Shown here: in pieces, positions 1 to 6,623 of the stretch
Layout: every line of letters starts with the position of its first letter
Position numbering within the stretch: position 1 is the first letter of the stretch
Origin: CAMYLR01 sp039590215
GTDB lineage: Bacteria > Gemmatimonadota > Gemmatimonadetes > JACCXV01 > JAHWKZ01
DNA: 8,867 nt
NCBI GenBank assembly: GCA_039590215.1
Contig: JBDHFX010000106.1
Span: 1-8,867 of the forward strand
Reading direction: 5' to 3'
Notes under the pieces: generated by a model
The model's database searches: none
Seen by the model: only the letters and a program-made list of their open reading frames with translations
Told to the model about the DNA's origin: nothing
Translations under genes and position numbers: made by a program

Positions 1-628
1 TTTCGTCGAGGCCCAGATCGAGCAGGCCTTGGGCGTCGACTACCTCGATGAATCGGAAGTCTTGACGCCCGCCGACGAGGCGCATCACATCGACAAGCAC
101 GAGTTCACGATTCCATTCGTCTGCGGGGCGCGCGACTTGGGCGAGGCGTTACGCCGGATCGGGGAAGGCGCGGCCATGATCCGTACCAAGGGCGAGCCAG
201 GCACCGGCAACATCGTGGAGGCGGTGCGACACCTGCGACTGATTCGGGCGCAGATTCGGGATCTCGCGACGCGTCCAACCGAGGAGCTGTCGGTGGCCGC
301 CAAGGAGCTGCGCGCGCCGCTCGAACTGGTCGAGGAAACGGCGCGCACCGAGCAGTTGCCGGTGGTCAACTTCGCCGCCGGCGGGGTCGCCATTCCAGCC
401 GACGCCGCGCTCATGATGCAGCTCGGCGCCGACGGAGTGTTTGTCGGCTCGGGCATCTTCAAGTCCGAGAACCCGGCCGCCTTCGCGCGCGCGATCGTGC
501 TCGCGACCACCCACTACGACGATCCCGACATCCTCGCCCGCGTGTCCGAAGAGCTGGGCACCGATGCGGCCATGGTGGGGCTCGAGCGGTTGACCGAAGA
601 AGAGCTCATGCAGACCCGCTCCACGTGA
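1..628 (+). CDS. pdxS: Pyridoxal 5'-phosphate synthase lyase subunit PdxS (3' part; N-terminus outside window)
   Basis: PdxS condenses ribose 5-phosphate, glyceraldehyde 3-phosphate and ammonia into PLP in the DXP-independent pathway. It forms a cytosolic dodecamer that receives ammonia from PdxT. About 208 residues are visible, reading from base 2 in frame. The start and roughly the first 85 residues, including the first Schiff-base lysine, are upstream of the window. Visible family hallmarks are VDYLDESEVLTPADE, then PFVCGARDLGEA, then RTKGEPGTGNIVEAVRH, which carries the second catalytic lysine (Lys149 in Bacillus numbering). These are followed by LPVVNFAAGGVA and the phosphate-binding MMQLGADGVFVGSGIFKS. 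The C-terminal tail ends MQTRST. The TGA stop overlaps the pdxT start by 4 nt (GTGA), so the two subunits are very likely translationally coupled. Identification is secure; only the 5' boundary is missing. Confidence 0.97.
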   Translation, partial: FVEAQIEQALGVDYLDESEVLTPADEAHHIDKHEFTIPFVCGARDLGEALRRIGEGAAMIRTKGEPGTGNIVEAVRHLRLIRAQIRDLATRPTEELSVAAKELRAPLELVEETARTEQLPVVNFAAGGVAIPADAALMMQLGADGVFVGSGIFKSENPAAFARAIVLATTHYDDPDILARVSEELGTDAAMVGLERLTEEELMQTRST

Positions 629-1221
629 GACACAGTCCATTGATCGGCGTGCTGGGCGTGCAGGGCGACGTCTCCGAGCACATGGCGGCGGTCGAGCGCG
701 CCGGTGGCACCGCGCGCAAGATCAAGCGTCCCGAGGAGCTAGCCGACGTCGTCGGCCTCATCCTTCCCGGTGGCGAGTCGACTACCCACCGGCGGTTGCT
801 CGATTACGAAGGTTTGCTGTCGGCGATCGCCGATCGGTACCACGACGGGATGGCAGTTTTTGGCACGTGCGCCGGCGCGATCCTTCTAGCGACCAAAGTG
901 CTCGGCGCGCCGACGCCGCACCTGTCGCTGGTCGATATCACCGTAAGGCGAAACGCGTTTGGCCGTCAGCGCGAGTCGTTTGTCACCGATCTCGATGTCG
1001 TTGGATTGGAGGGCGGACCGCTGCGCGCGGTGTTTATCCGCGCACCGATCATCGAGCGCGTGGGTCCAGGCATCGATGTGCTGGCCACCGTCGATGGCGA
1101 CACTGTGCTCGCCGAGAGCGACCGTGCCTTGGTCGCCGCATTTCACCCCGAGCTCACCGCCGACGATCGACTCCACAAACGGTTTTTGGAAAAGACGGCC
1201 ACCGCCGAGTTAGCGGGCTAG
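625..1221 (+). CDS. pdxT: Pyridoxal 5'-phosphate synthase glutaminase subunit PdxT
   Basis: PdxT is the class I glutamine amidotransferase of PLP synthase. It hydrolyses glutamine and channels ammonia to PdxS. The product is 198 residues, matching the family's usual ~190-200. It opens with IGVLGVQGDVSEH, typical of PdxT. The glutamine-binding loop PGGEST is at 48-53, the nucleophile elbow FGTCAGA has Cys82, the NAFGRQRESF block is at 110-119, and the catalytic His174/Glu176 sit in FHPELT. All three triad residues are present, so the enzyme should be active. The GTG start at 625 overlaps the pdxS stop (GTGA), which decides the start and indicates coupled expression. The gene ends 63 bp before the convergent hydrolase gene. 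No regulatory element for the pair is visible, because the promoter lies upstream of the window. Confidence 0.97.
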   Translation: MRHSPLIGVLGVQGDVSEHMAAVERAGGTARKIKRPEELADVVGLILPGGESTTHRRLLDYEGLLSAIADRYHDGMAVFGTCAGAILLATKVLGAPTPHLSLVDITVRRNAFGRQRESFVTDLDVVGLEGGPLRAVFIRAPIIERVGPGIDVLATVDGDTVLAESDRALVAAFHPELTADDRLHKRFLEKTATAELAG

Positions 1222-1284
1222 CAGCTCTCCCCGACCAGGAACCAGCAGCGCGTTTCGGCGCTCTCCTTGATCAACGGTTCGGCG
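1222..1284. other. Convergent intergenic spacer between pdxT and the metallo-hydrolase gene
   Basis: This 63-bp gap separates two convergent genes. It contains a short inverted repeat, AGCGC at 1247-1251 and GCGCT at 1258-1262, around a 6-nt loop. The stem is only 5 bp and there is no T-run on either strand. It could help bidirectional termination, but as an intrinsic terminator it is weak. No other signal is seen. Confidence 0.3.
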
Positions 1285-2202
1285 TTAAGCGTCCTCGCGC
1301 GTCAAGCTGGCATGGATCATCGCGATCCACTGCGGAGCGGTGATGAAGACGTCGCCCCACCCGGGGTAATCATCGAACGTTTCTTCGGCCTGGATGTCCT
1401 CCAGACTCTTTCCGGCCTCGACGTGGCCGCGCACGGTCGCCGTCGTCTCGATCAGCATGGTGTGGAAACGGCGCAGGTCCTCCATGTCAGCGACCGGGCC
1501 GTGCCCTGGGATGATCCTGACGTCGTCCGGGATCCGATCCAGCAGCGCGCCCACGTTTTCTGTAAACCGCAAGACGTCCCCACCGGTGCCGAAATCAATA
1601 AACGGGAACATGCCGTTAAAGAAGAGATCACCCATGTGGACGACGTTCGACTGGGTAAACCAAACCACGATATCGCCATCGGTGTGACCGCCTGGCAGAT
1701 GGATCGCGCGGATCTCTTCGCCGTTGAAGTGGATCGACAGCGAGTCGGCAAACGTGATCACCGGCAATCCCTCGGCCGACAGCGGCCCATAGGTCATGCC
1801 GAGGACCTCCTGCTGCGTGGTAAGCCGATGCCGGACGTTATGGTGTGCCACGATCGGCGCAGTCGCGCCCCAATCCGGGTTGGCACCGGTGTGATCCGGG
1901 TGCCAGTGGGTGTTGAGAAGGAACTCGACCTTGCCCTCACCCAGCTCGCCCAACGCCTCACGGATGCGTTCGGTCAACGGTGCAAAAAGATCGTCGACAA
2001 TCAACATGCCGTCGTCGCCAACCGAGATGCCGATGTTCCCGCCGGGGCCGAACAGTGCGTAGACGTTGCCGGCGACCTCGCGGGTCTCGATGATGGCGTT
2101 CTCGAAGTCCTGCCCGGTGGTGAGCGTTGGTGTGCCAAGCCCAGCGATCAGCACCGCGACCAGCAAGTACCACGACCGACCTCTCACACATGGTTCGCTC
2201 AT
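1285..2202 (-). CDS. Exported metallo-beta-lactamase-fold hydrolase
   Basis: This is a 305-residue protein. Residues 1-30 form a Sec-type signal peptide, with a basic start (RGRSW) and a hydrophobic core (YLLVAVLIAGLG), so it probably acts in the periplasm or outside the cell. The MBL fold shows the full dinuclear metal-ligand set: HWHPDH at 99-104 (His99, His101, Asp103, His104), His173 in LPGGHTDGD, Asp192 in HMGDLFF and His234 in IPGHGP. The substrate is not predictable. The sequence fits the broad secreted MBL hydrolase family often annotated as 'cyclase', with nothing pointing specifically to an antibiotic-degrading lactamase. The ATG at 2202 is chosen because it overlaps the stop of the upstream dehydrogenase gene (TGATG), follows a purine-rich GAAAGAGAG stretch, and gives a proper signal peptide. 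The open frame runs on to 2367, but that part lies inside the upstream gene. Confidence 0.9.
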   Translation of the reverse strand: MSEPCVRGRSWYLLVAVLIAGLGTPTLTTGQDFENAIIETREVAGNVYALFGPGGNIGISVGDDGMLIVDDLFAPLTERIREALGELGEGKVEFLLNTHWHPDHTGANPDWGATAPIVAHHNVRHRLTTQQEVLGMTYGPLSAEGLPVITFADSLSIHFNGEEIRAIHLPGGHTDGDIVVWFTQSNVVHMGDLFFNGMFPFIDFGTGGDVLRFTENVGALLDRIPDDVRIIPGHGPVADMEDLRRFHTMLIETTATVRGHVEAGKSLEDIQAEETFDDYPGWGDVFITAPQWIAMIHASLTREDA

Positions 2203-3062
2203 CACGCTTTTCTCTCTTTCTCTTGGGTATCGATGCCCATCTGGCGTCGATAGTACTCGGGGAATCGTGCCATTTTGGCTAGCAACTTTGGCGACAAGGC
2301 GTCCGCCCATGGCACGAGCCTCGCCGGTCGGTACGGGTAGACCTCGAAACGCGGTCGCCGCATGCAATCGACGATCGAGCGCGCGACCTGATCCGCAGTC
2401 TGACGCGGCCCGCGCGGGCCCGCCGGGCTGACCTTCTTCCTGCTGTCGGTGTTGTTACGGATAGCTTCGAAGAACTCGGTATCAGTGCCGACGGGATACA
2501 CGACCGAGACATCGATCCCGAGCGGCTCGGCTTCGACCCTGAGCCCGTCGGCCATCACCGACTGAGCGGCCTTAGTCGCGCTGTACAGTGCGTTGGCCGG
2601 CAGCCCGTGCTGCGCCAGCACCGACGAGACGATGATCACATGCCCCCGACGCTGAACCTCGAACACCGGCCAAGCCACCTGGATCGCCCAGACCGTCCCC
2701 AGCACGTTGACGTCGAAGATCTCGCGCGCCTCCTCCGGCGGTGTCGTGGCGACCGGTGCCACGATGCCAAACCCGGCGTTGGCGACGATCGCGTCGAGGC
2801 CACCCCAGCGGCGTGTCACCGCGGTGACGAGCCCTGCAACCGCTTCGCGATCGCGAACATCGCCCACGACCGTTTCGGCCTCGCCGCCCTGCTCACGAAT
2901 CTGCTTGGCGAGCTTCTCGAGCCGTACCTCACGGCGGGCGAACAACCCCACCCGCATCCCCTTGCGGGCACACGCCTCGGCGGTCGCCGCACCGATGCCA
3001 CTCGAGGCGCCGGTGATCGCAACCACACGACCGGTGAGATCTCTGCCCAGAAGCACCCCCAA
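2202..3062 (-). CDS. Short-chain dehydrogenase/reductase (classical SDR)
   Basis: This is a cytosolic NAD(P)-dependent oxidoreductase of unknown substrate, 286 residues from the chosen start. The Rossmann cofactor site TGASSGIG is at 17-24, followed by the NAG motif at 95-97. The catalytic tetrad is Asn119 (DVNV), Ser147 (VSSV), Tyr160 and Lys164 (YSATK), with the usual 13-residue Ser-Tyr spacing. An Arg soon after the first strand (FARRE) suggests NADPH preference, by inference. The start is a TTG at 3062, nine nt after GGGGA (3076-3072); a GTG at 3056 is the alternative. The frame stays open to 3236, but that extension would overlap the divergent dehydrogenase gene and has no SDR character. 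The gene is first in a two-gene operon with the exported hydrolase (1-nt stop/start overlap), so the two may act in the same pathway. Confidence 0.92.
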   Translation of the reverse strand: MGVLLGRDLTGRVVAITGASSGIGAATAEACARKGMRVGLFARREVRLEKLAKQIREQGGEAETVVGDVRDREAVAGLVTAVTRRWGGLDAIVANAGFGIVAPVATTPPEEAREIFDVNVLGTVWAIQVAWPVFEVQRRGHVIIVSSVLAQHGLPANALYSATKAAQSVMADGLRVEAEPLGIDVSVVYPVGTDTEFFEAIRNNTDSRKKVSPAGPRGPRQTADQVARSIVDCMRRPRFEVYPYRPARLVPWADALSPKLLAKMARFPEYYRRQMGIDTQEKERKA

Positions 3063-3110
3063 CTGAGATAGTCCCCAAAAAAACGACGGATCGGAACGTA
3101 GTGCGCGGTA

Positions 3111-3125
3111 GGGTGTCAGGCACCC
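3111..3125. repeat. Short interrupted palindrome GGGTG-TCAGG-CACCC
   Basis: The 5-bp arms GGGTG and CACCC flank TCAGG in the divergent spacer. It could be a transcription-factor operator shared by the two units or a small REP-like dyad. Only one copy is visible in the window, so the two readings cannot be separated here. Confidence 0.35.
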
Positions 3126-3208
3126 GCCCGGTTGACGGCTTTGGTCGGTTCGCGGAGCTTTTGGGTTCTCCACATCGCGCATGCCGTGATTTTTTCGATT
3201 CCTGACCG

Positions 3209-3214
3209 TAAGGA
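3209..3214 (+). promoter_or_regulatory. Ribosome-binding site TAAGGA for the P5C dehydrogenase gene
   Basis: TAAGGA lies 8 nt before the ATG at 3223, an ideal Shine-Dalgarno spacing and the best one seen in the window. It decides the start at 3223 over the in-frame ATG at 3214, which overlaps the motif itself. It also places the start in a different frame from the rest of the gene. Confidence 0.7.
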
Positions 3215-3222
3215 TGAAACCG

Positions 3223-4787
3223 ATGGCAAATTCCACGATAGTCGCCGATCCGGCGGCACCGTCGACGCTGGCCGAGCGGCTGGCGGACTTCCAGCCCGAG
3301 ACGTCGCACTAAAGCAGGTTGAGAGCGAGTTTGGTCGCTCCTACCCCAATCGGGTGGGCGGCGAAGACGTAACTACAGAGGAAACGTACGCGTCGACCAA
3401 CCCAGGCAATCCGAAGCAGGTGCTCGGCATCTTCCCACGTGGCGACGCGGCGCTCGGCGAGCGCGCGGTCGAAGCCGCAGATCAGGCGTTCGGTGACTGG
3501 AAGCGAGTACCTGCCGTCGAGCGCGCGGACTTCGTCTTCAAGGCGGCCGACGTCATGCGGCGGCGACGGTTGGAACTCGCCGCTTGGATGGTCTACGAAG
3601 TCGGCAAGAGTTGGGGCGAGGCTGACGCTGACGTCGCCGAGGCGATCGATTTCTGCGATTACTACGCACGGCTGATGCTCCACTACGGCTACGACGAGTA
3701 TCCGCTCGCGGATTATGAGCCCGAAGACAACCGGGTTGTCTACCTGCCACTCGGCGTGGGTGCGATCATCCCACCTTGGAACTTCCCGTTGGCGATCCTG
3801 GCCGGGATGGCGTCAGCCGCGATCGTGTCTGGCAACACGGTGGTCCTCAAACCAGCCAGCGAATCGATGGCGATCGCTTGGAAGTTCGTCGAGGTGATGG
3901 ACGAAGCGGGGCTTCCACCCGGAGTCGTGAACCTCGTCACCGGGCCGGGCAGCATCATCGGACGTCGGCTCGTCGATCACCCGAAGACGCGGTTCGTCGC
4001 GTTCACTGGATCGATGGAGGTCGGCGTCGAGATCAACGAACGCGCTTCGGAGGTCCGGCCGGGTCAGAAGTGGCTCAAACGGATCGTCGCCGAGATGGGT
4101 GGCAAGGACGCCATCGTTGTCGCAGCCGACGCCGATCTGGACGCTGCCGCTGAGGGTGTCGTGACGTCCGCCTTTGGCTATCAGGGACAAAAGTGCTCGG
4201 CGTGCTCGCGCGCGATCGTCGTCGAGGACATCTACGACGACTTCGTGGGCCGCGTCGTCGAGCGGGCGAGCAAGATCGAGCCCGGTTCGGTGGTCGACGG
4301 CGCGTGGATGGGTCCGGTTGTGAGCGCCAGCCAGTTCCGCAAGGTCAGCGAGTACATCGACATCGGGAAAGGCGAGGGCCGGCTTGTCTTGGGCGGCGAG
4401 GCCGACGACTCGAGCGGCTTCTTCATTCGGCCGACCATCTTCGCCGACGTGGAGCCGGACGCCAGGCTATCCAAGGAAGAGATCTTCGGCCCGGTTCTGG
4501 CGATCACCAAGGCGCGCGATTTCGACCACGCGCTGGCGCTCGCCAACGATACCGAGTTCGGGCTCGTCGGCGCCGTCTACACCACCGACGACCAGAAGAT
4601 CGCCCAGGCCGAAGAGGAGTTTCACGTCGGCAACCTGTACGTCAATCGCAAGTGCACCGGTGCGCTTGTCGGCGTTCACCCGTTCGGCGGGTTCAACATG
4701 TCGGGCACCGATTCCAAGGCCGGCGGCCGCGACTACCTGTTGCTGTTCCTCCAGCCCAAGACGATCGCGCGGCAGAAGACCGCCTAG
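3223..4787 (+). CDS. pruA: L-glutamate gamma-semialdehyde (delta-1-pyrroline-5-carboxylate) dehydrogenase, RocA type, with apparent 5' frameshift
   Basis: The enzyme oxidises glutamate semialdehyde/P5C to glutamate with NAD+, the last step of proline and arginine catabolism. The body (from ~3309) matches the Bacillus RocA-type ALDH family throughout: EADADVAEAIDFCDYYAR, IPPWNFPLAIL, VAFTGSMEVG, the general-base Glu in AEMGGKDA (codon 4092-4094), the nucleophile Cys in GQKCSACSR (codon 4194-4196), EEIFGPV, and the FGGFNMSGTDSKAGG end. The frame containing the RBS-supported ATG at 3223 encodes MANSTIVADPAAP...FQPETSH and hits TAA at 3310-3312. The rest of the protein is one frame away. Restoring one base near 3306 would give an unbroken ~521-residue protein, close to the ~515 of RocA. 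The cause is either a real mutation or a sequence error. If real, the product lacks a normal start. No proline dehydrogenase gene lies nearby. Confidence 0.9.
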
Positions 4788-4839
4788 GGCGACGCAGCCG
4801 GACCCGCAACCACCGCTCAACCTCCGCGAGCTGGGCCTC

Positions 4840-5985
4840 TTGCTCGGCTCGATGGTGGGGTTCTTCGCATCGATCGGCCTGCTGATACCGACGCTGCCGC
4901 TGTACGTACGCGACCTGGGCGGCTCACCGATCGACGTCGGGTTGATCGTCGGCATCTTCTCGTTCGGCGTGTTGGTCGTCCGACCGGTGGTCGGCCGGCT
5001 GCTCGACACGCGCGGCCGGCGGGTCGTGCTGATCCTTGGGAGCGCATTCGCAGCAGCAATGGCGCCGCTCTATCTGTGGCTCACCGCGGTGGCGTTGCTC
5101 GTCGCTGTGCGCGTGATCCACGGCGTCGGTCTCTCTGCCTTCACCGGTGGCTGGGTGACGATGGCGACTGACCTGTCGCCGCCCAACCGACGGACCGAGT
5201 TCATGGGGTACCTCTCGGCCGCCACTACGCTTGCGGTCGCCGTAGGCGCGCCGGTCGGGATCGAGATCGCGAACCGTTTTGGCTACACGGCACTGTTCTG
5301 GACGGTCTCAGGAACGGCCATGGTATCGGCCGCGCTCGCGGCCGCGCTACGAGAACCCGAGCGACTGTTGGTGGTCACCCAACCTGGTCACTACCGCGCC
5401 GCGATCGCGCGTCGCCAAGTCATGGTGCCCGCCCTAACGCTGCTGCTCGCAACGACCACCGTCGGCGCGGTGTTCGCCTTCCTACCGATCCTGCTCGAGC
5501 AACGTCGCCCCAACGACTTCAGCCTGTTTTTTGTCGTTCAGGCAATCACGTCGGTGGTCGTCCGGGTGATCATCGCACGTGTGGCGAGAACGGTCAGTGA
5601 CCGGCCGATGGTCTGGAGCGGGCTCGTGATCCACGCGCTGGGGATCGCCTCACTGCCGCTCATTCAGGGCCGGGCTTCGATGCTCGGCGCGGCGGCGCTC
5701 TTCGGGATGGGTTTCGCGATTCTCTGGCCGGCCCTCTACGGGCTCGTCGCAAACGACGCCGCGGAGGGCGCGCGGGGCATGGTGCTCAGCTTCTTTCTGG
5801 CCGCGTTCGATCTCGGGATGGGGATCGGCGCACTCGTGTCCGGCCCGATCGTGGCCCTGGCCGGGATACCCGCGCTCATGAACGGCATGGCGGTGGTCCC
5901 GCTCGTTGCGGTCGCGTTGTTCGTGGTCGGCCTCGGCTGGCGGTTGGGAACCCCAGTGCCGCCACAAGCGGTCGTTAGATCATGA
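4840..5985 (+). CDS. Major facilitator superfamily transporter (12 TM, probable efflux)
   Basis: This is an inner-membrane secondary transporter, ~381 residues from the TTG at 4840. Twelve hydrophobic segments can be read. The first is VGFFASIGLLIPTLPLYV. The loop between segments 2 and 3 carries MFS motif A as GRLLDTRGRRVVLI, and the last segment is VPLVAVALFVVGLGW. Motif A and the general layout fit the proton-antiport drug/metabolite efflux group, but the substrate is unknown. The start is unclear: frame and codon use look coding back to the preceding stop (QPDPQPPLNLRELG), yet no ATG, GTG or TTG occurs there before 4840. The ATG at 4852 would clip segment 1. A start near 4792 (ACG) would give a more usual 397 residues. 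The stop overlaps the next gene by ATGA, so it heads a coupled four-gene block. Confidence 0.88.
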   Translation: MLGSMVGFFASIGLLIPTLPLYVRDLGGSPIDVGLIVGIFSFGVLVVRPVVGRLLDTRGRRVVLILGSAFAAAMAPLYLWLTAVALLVAVRVIHGVGLSAFTGGWVTMATDLSPPNRRTEFMGYLSAATTLAVAVGAPVGIEIANRFGYTALFWTVSGTAMVSAALAAALREPERLLVVTQPGHYRAAIARRQVMVPALTLLLATTTVGAVFAFLPILLEQRRPNDFSLFFVVQAITSVVVRVIIARVARTVSDRPMVWSGLVIHALGIASLPLIQGRASMLGAAALFGMGFAILWPALYGLVANDAAEGARGMVLSFFLAAFDLGMGIGALVSGPIVALAGIPALMNGMAVVPLVAVALFVVGLGWRLGTPVPPQAVVRS

Positions 5986-6623
5986 GAAGCGAGTGTGCGC
6001 TTCTGGTGACATCGCTTCTCCTGGTATCGACGCCAGGCTTGGCACAGGATCAGCTAGAACTCTTGCAAACCATCCCCTTTGAGATCCGTTTCGCGGCAGC
6101 GGCGGCGGATTCGATCCTAACCTCACCCGACGGCGGAGTCGGGCTCGAAGCGTTCGCGAACGACACCATCACCGGCGTGTATCTCACCGGACAGTTCGGC
6201 GGACAACCGAGGTCGGTCGGGTTCGGCGTCGACCCCGCTGATCGCCGCTACTTGTGGTTCTCGGTCCGCCACACCTCCACCATCGAGTACGTGGCGATGC
6301 TGTTCGATGTCGACGCCGACTTGACGCCCGAGTTCATGCTGTTCCGAACGATCGACACCAAGCGCAGAACCGAGTACGCGGTCGACTACCGGGCACCCAT
6401 GGCGATCGACGAGATCTTCGACATCTCGTTTCAGCCGGCATGCGTGGAACCAGCATGCGATCCCACCTCGTGGACCGTTCGCCCACGCCAGATGGTGGCG
6501 GTGCCAGTCACGTGGTTCGGCGCTTGGCGCTCGCTGTTCGGTCTCGCGGCGGCCCGCGGCGAAGCGTGGATCGGCCGTCCGGTGGCCACATTGCGTCCGG
6601 CGCCCCCCACCGATCAACAATGA
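5982..6623 (+). CDS. Exported protein of unknown function (213 aa)
   Basis: I do not recognise a family. Residues 1-21 form a signal peptide (hydrophobic core ALLVTSLLLV, likely cleavage GLA|QD), so the protein is exported. There is no lipobox and no later membrane segment. The mature part looks beta-rich. It contains a D-x-D-x-D-x-x-x-E stretch (DVDADLTPEF, 109-118), reminiscent of calcium-binding loops but without the usual glycine. Two cysteines, 154 and 159 (ACVEPAC), could form a disulfide after export. A proline-rich C-terminal tail follows. The ATG at 5982 overlaps the transporter stop (ATGA), and the TGA at 6621-6623 overlaps the methyltransferase start in the same way. It is therefore a coupled member of the operon. 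A role alongside the transporter in the envelope is inference only. Confidence 0.85.
   Translation: MRSECALLVTSLLLVSTPGLAQDQLELLQTIPFEIRFAAAAADSILTSPDGGVGLEAFANDTITGVYLTGQFGGQPRSVGFGVDPADRRYLWFSVRHTSTIEYVAMLFDVDADLTPEFMLFRTIDTKRRTEYAVDYRAPMAIDEIFDISFQPACVEPACDPTSWTVRPRQMVAVPVTWFGAWRSLFGLAAARGEAWIGRPVATLRPAPPTDQQ

Larger units (their letters stand above)
3063..3222. promoter_or_regulatory. Divergent intergenic region (SDR operon / P5C dehydrogenase)
   Basis: This 160-bp region must carry the promoters for both divergent units. No convincing sigma70 pair was found. A TTGACG at 3132-3137 resembles a -35 box for the rightward gene, but nothing like TATAAT follows at 16-18 bp. A GGGTG-TCAGG-CACCC dyad lies at 3111-3125. 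Ribosome-binding sites are visible at both edges: GGGGA (3076-3072, minus strand) and TAAGGA (3209-3214, plus strand). Confidence 0.5.

Noticed and set aside
1247..1262. Hairpin AGCGC/GCGCT as a terminator between pdxT and the hydrolase
   Set aside because: The stem is only 5 bp and no T-run is present on either strand. It is kept only as a remark on the spacer.
1285..2202. Calling the metallo-hydrolase an antibiotic-resistance beta-lactamase
   Set aside because: The HxHxDH ligand set is common to the whole fold. Nothing visible points to a B1 or B3 lactamase, and the genetic context is metabolic.
1267..2253. Long plus-strand open frame (328 codons) opposite the metallo-hydrolase
   Set aside because: It is antisense to a gene with a complete metal-ligand set and signal peptide. 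Its translation has no family character; it is a by-product of high GC content.
3132..3137. TTGACG as a sigma70 -35 box
   Set aside because: No acceptable -10 hexamer lies 16-18 bp downstream.
3132..3222. Starting the P5C dehydrogenase at the frame-0 ATG 3132 or GTG 3186
   Set aside because: This would avoid a frameshift, but there is no RBS and the encoded residues have poor codon use and no resemblance to P5C dehydrogenase N-termini. The alternative frame at 3223 has both RBS and coding character.
3063..3236. N-terminal extension of the SDR to an ATG at 3182 or 3236
   Set aside because: The frame is open, but the extension has no SDR similarity and would remove the divergent promoter region, overlapping the dehydrogenase start if begun at 3236. 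TTG 3062 with a GGGGA site gives a normal SDR length.
4193..4885. Plus-strand 230-codon frame inside the P5C dehydrogenase gene
   Set aside because: It gives an arginine-rich, low-complexity translation in the shadow of a well-conserved enzyme.
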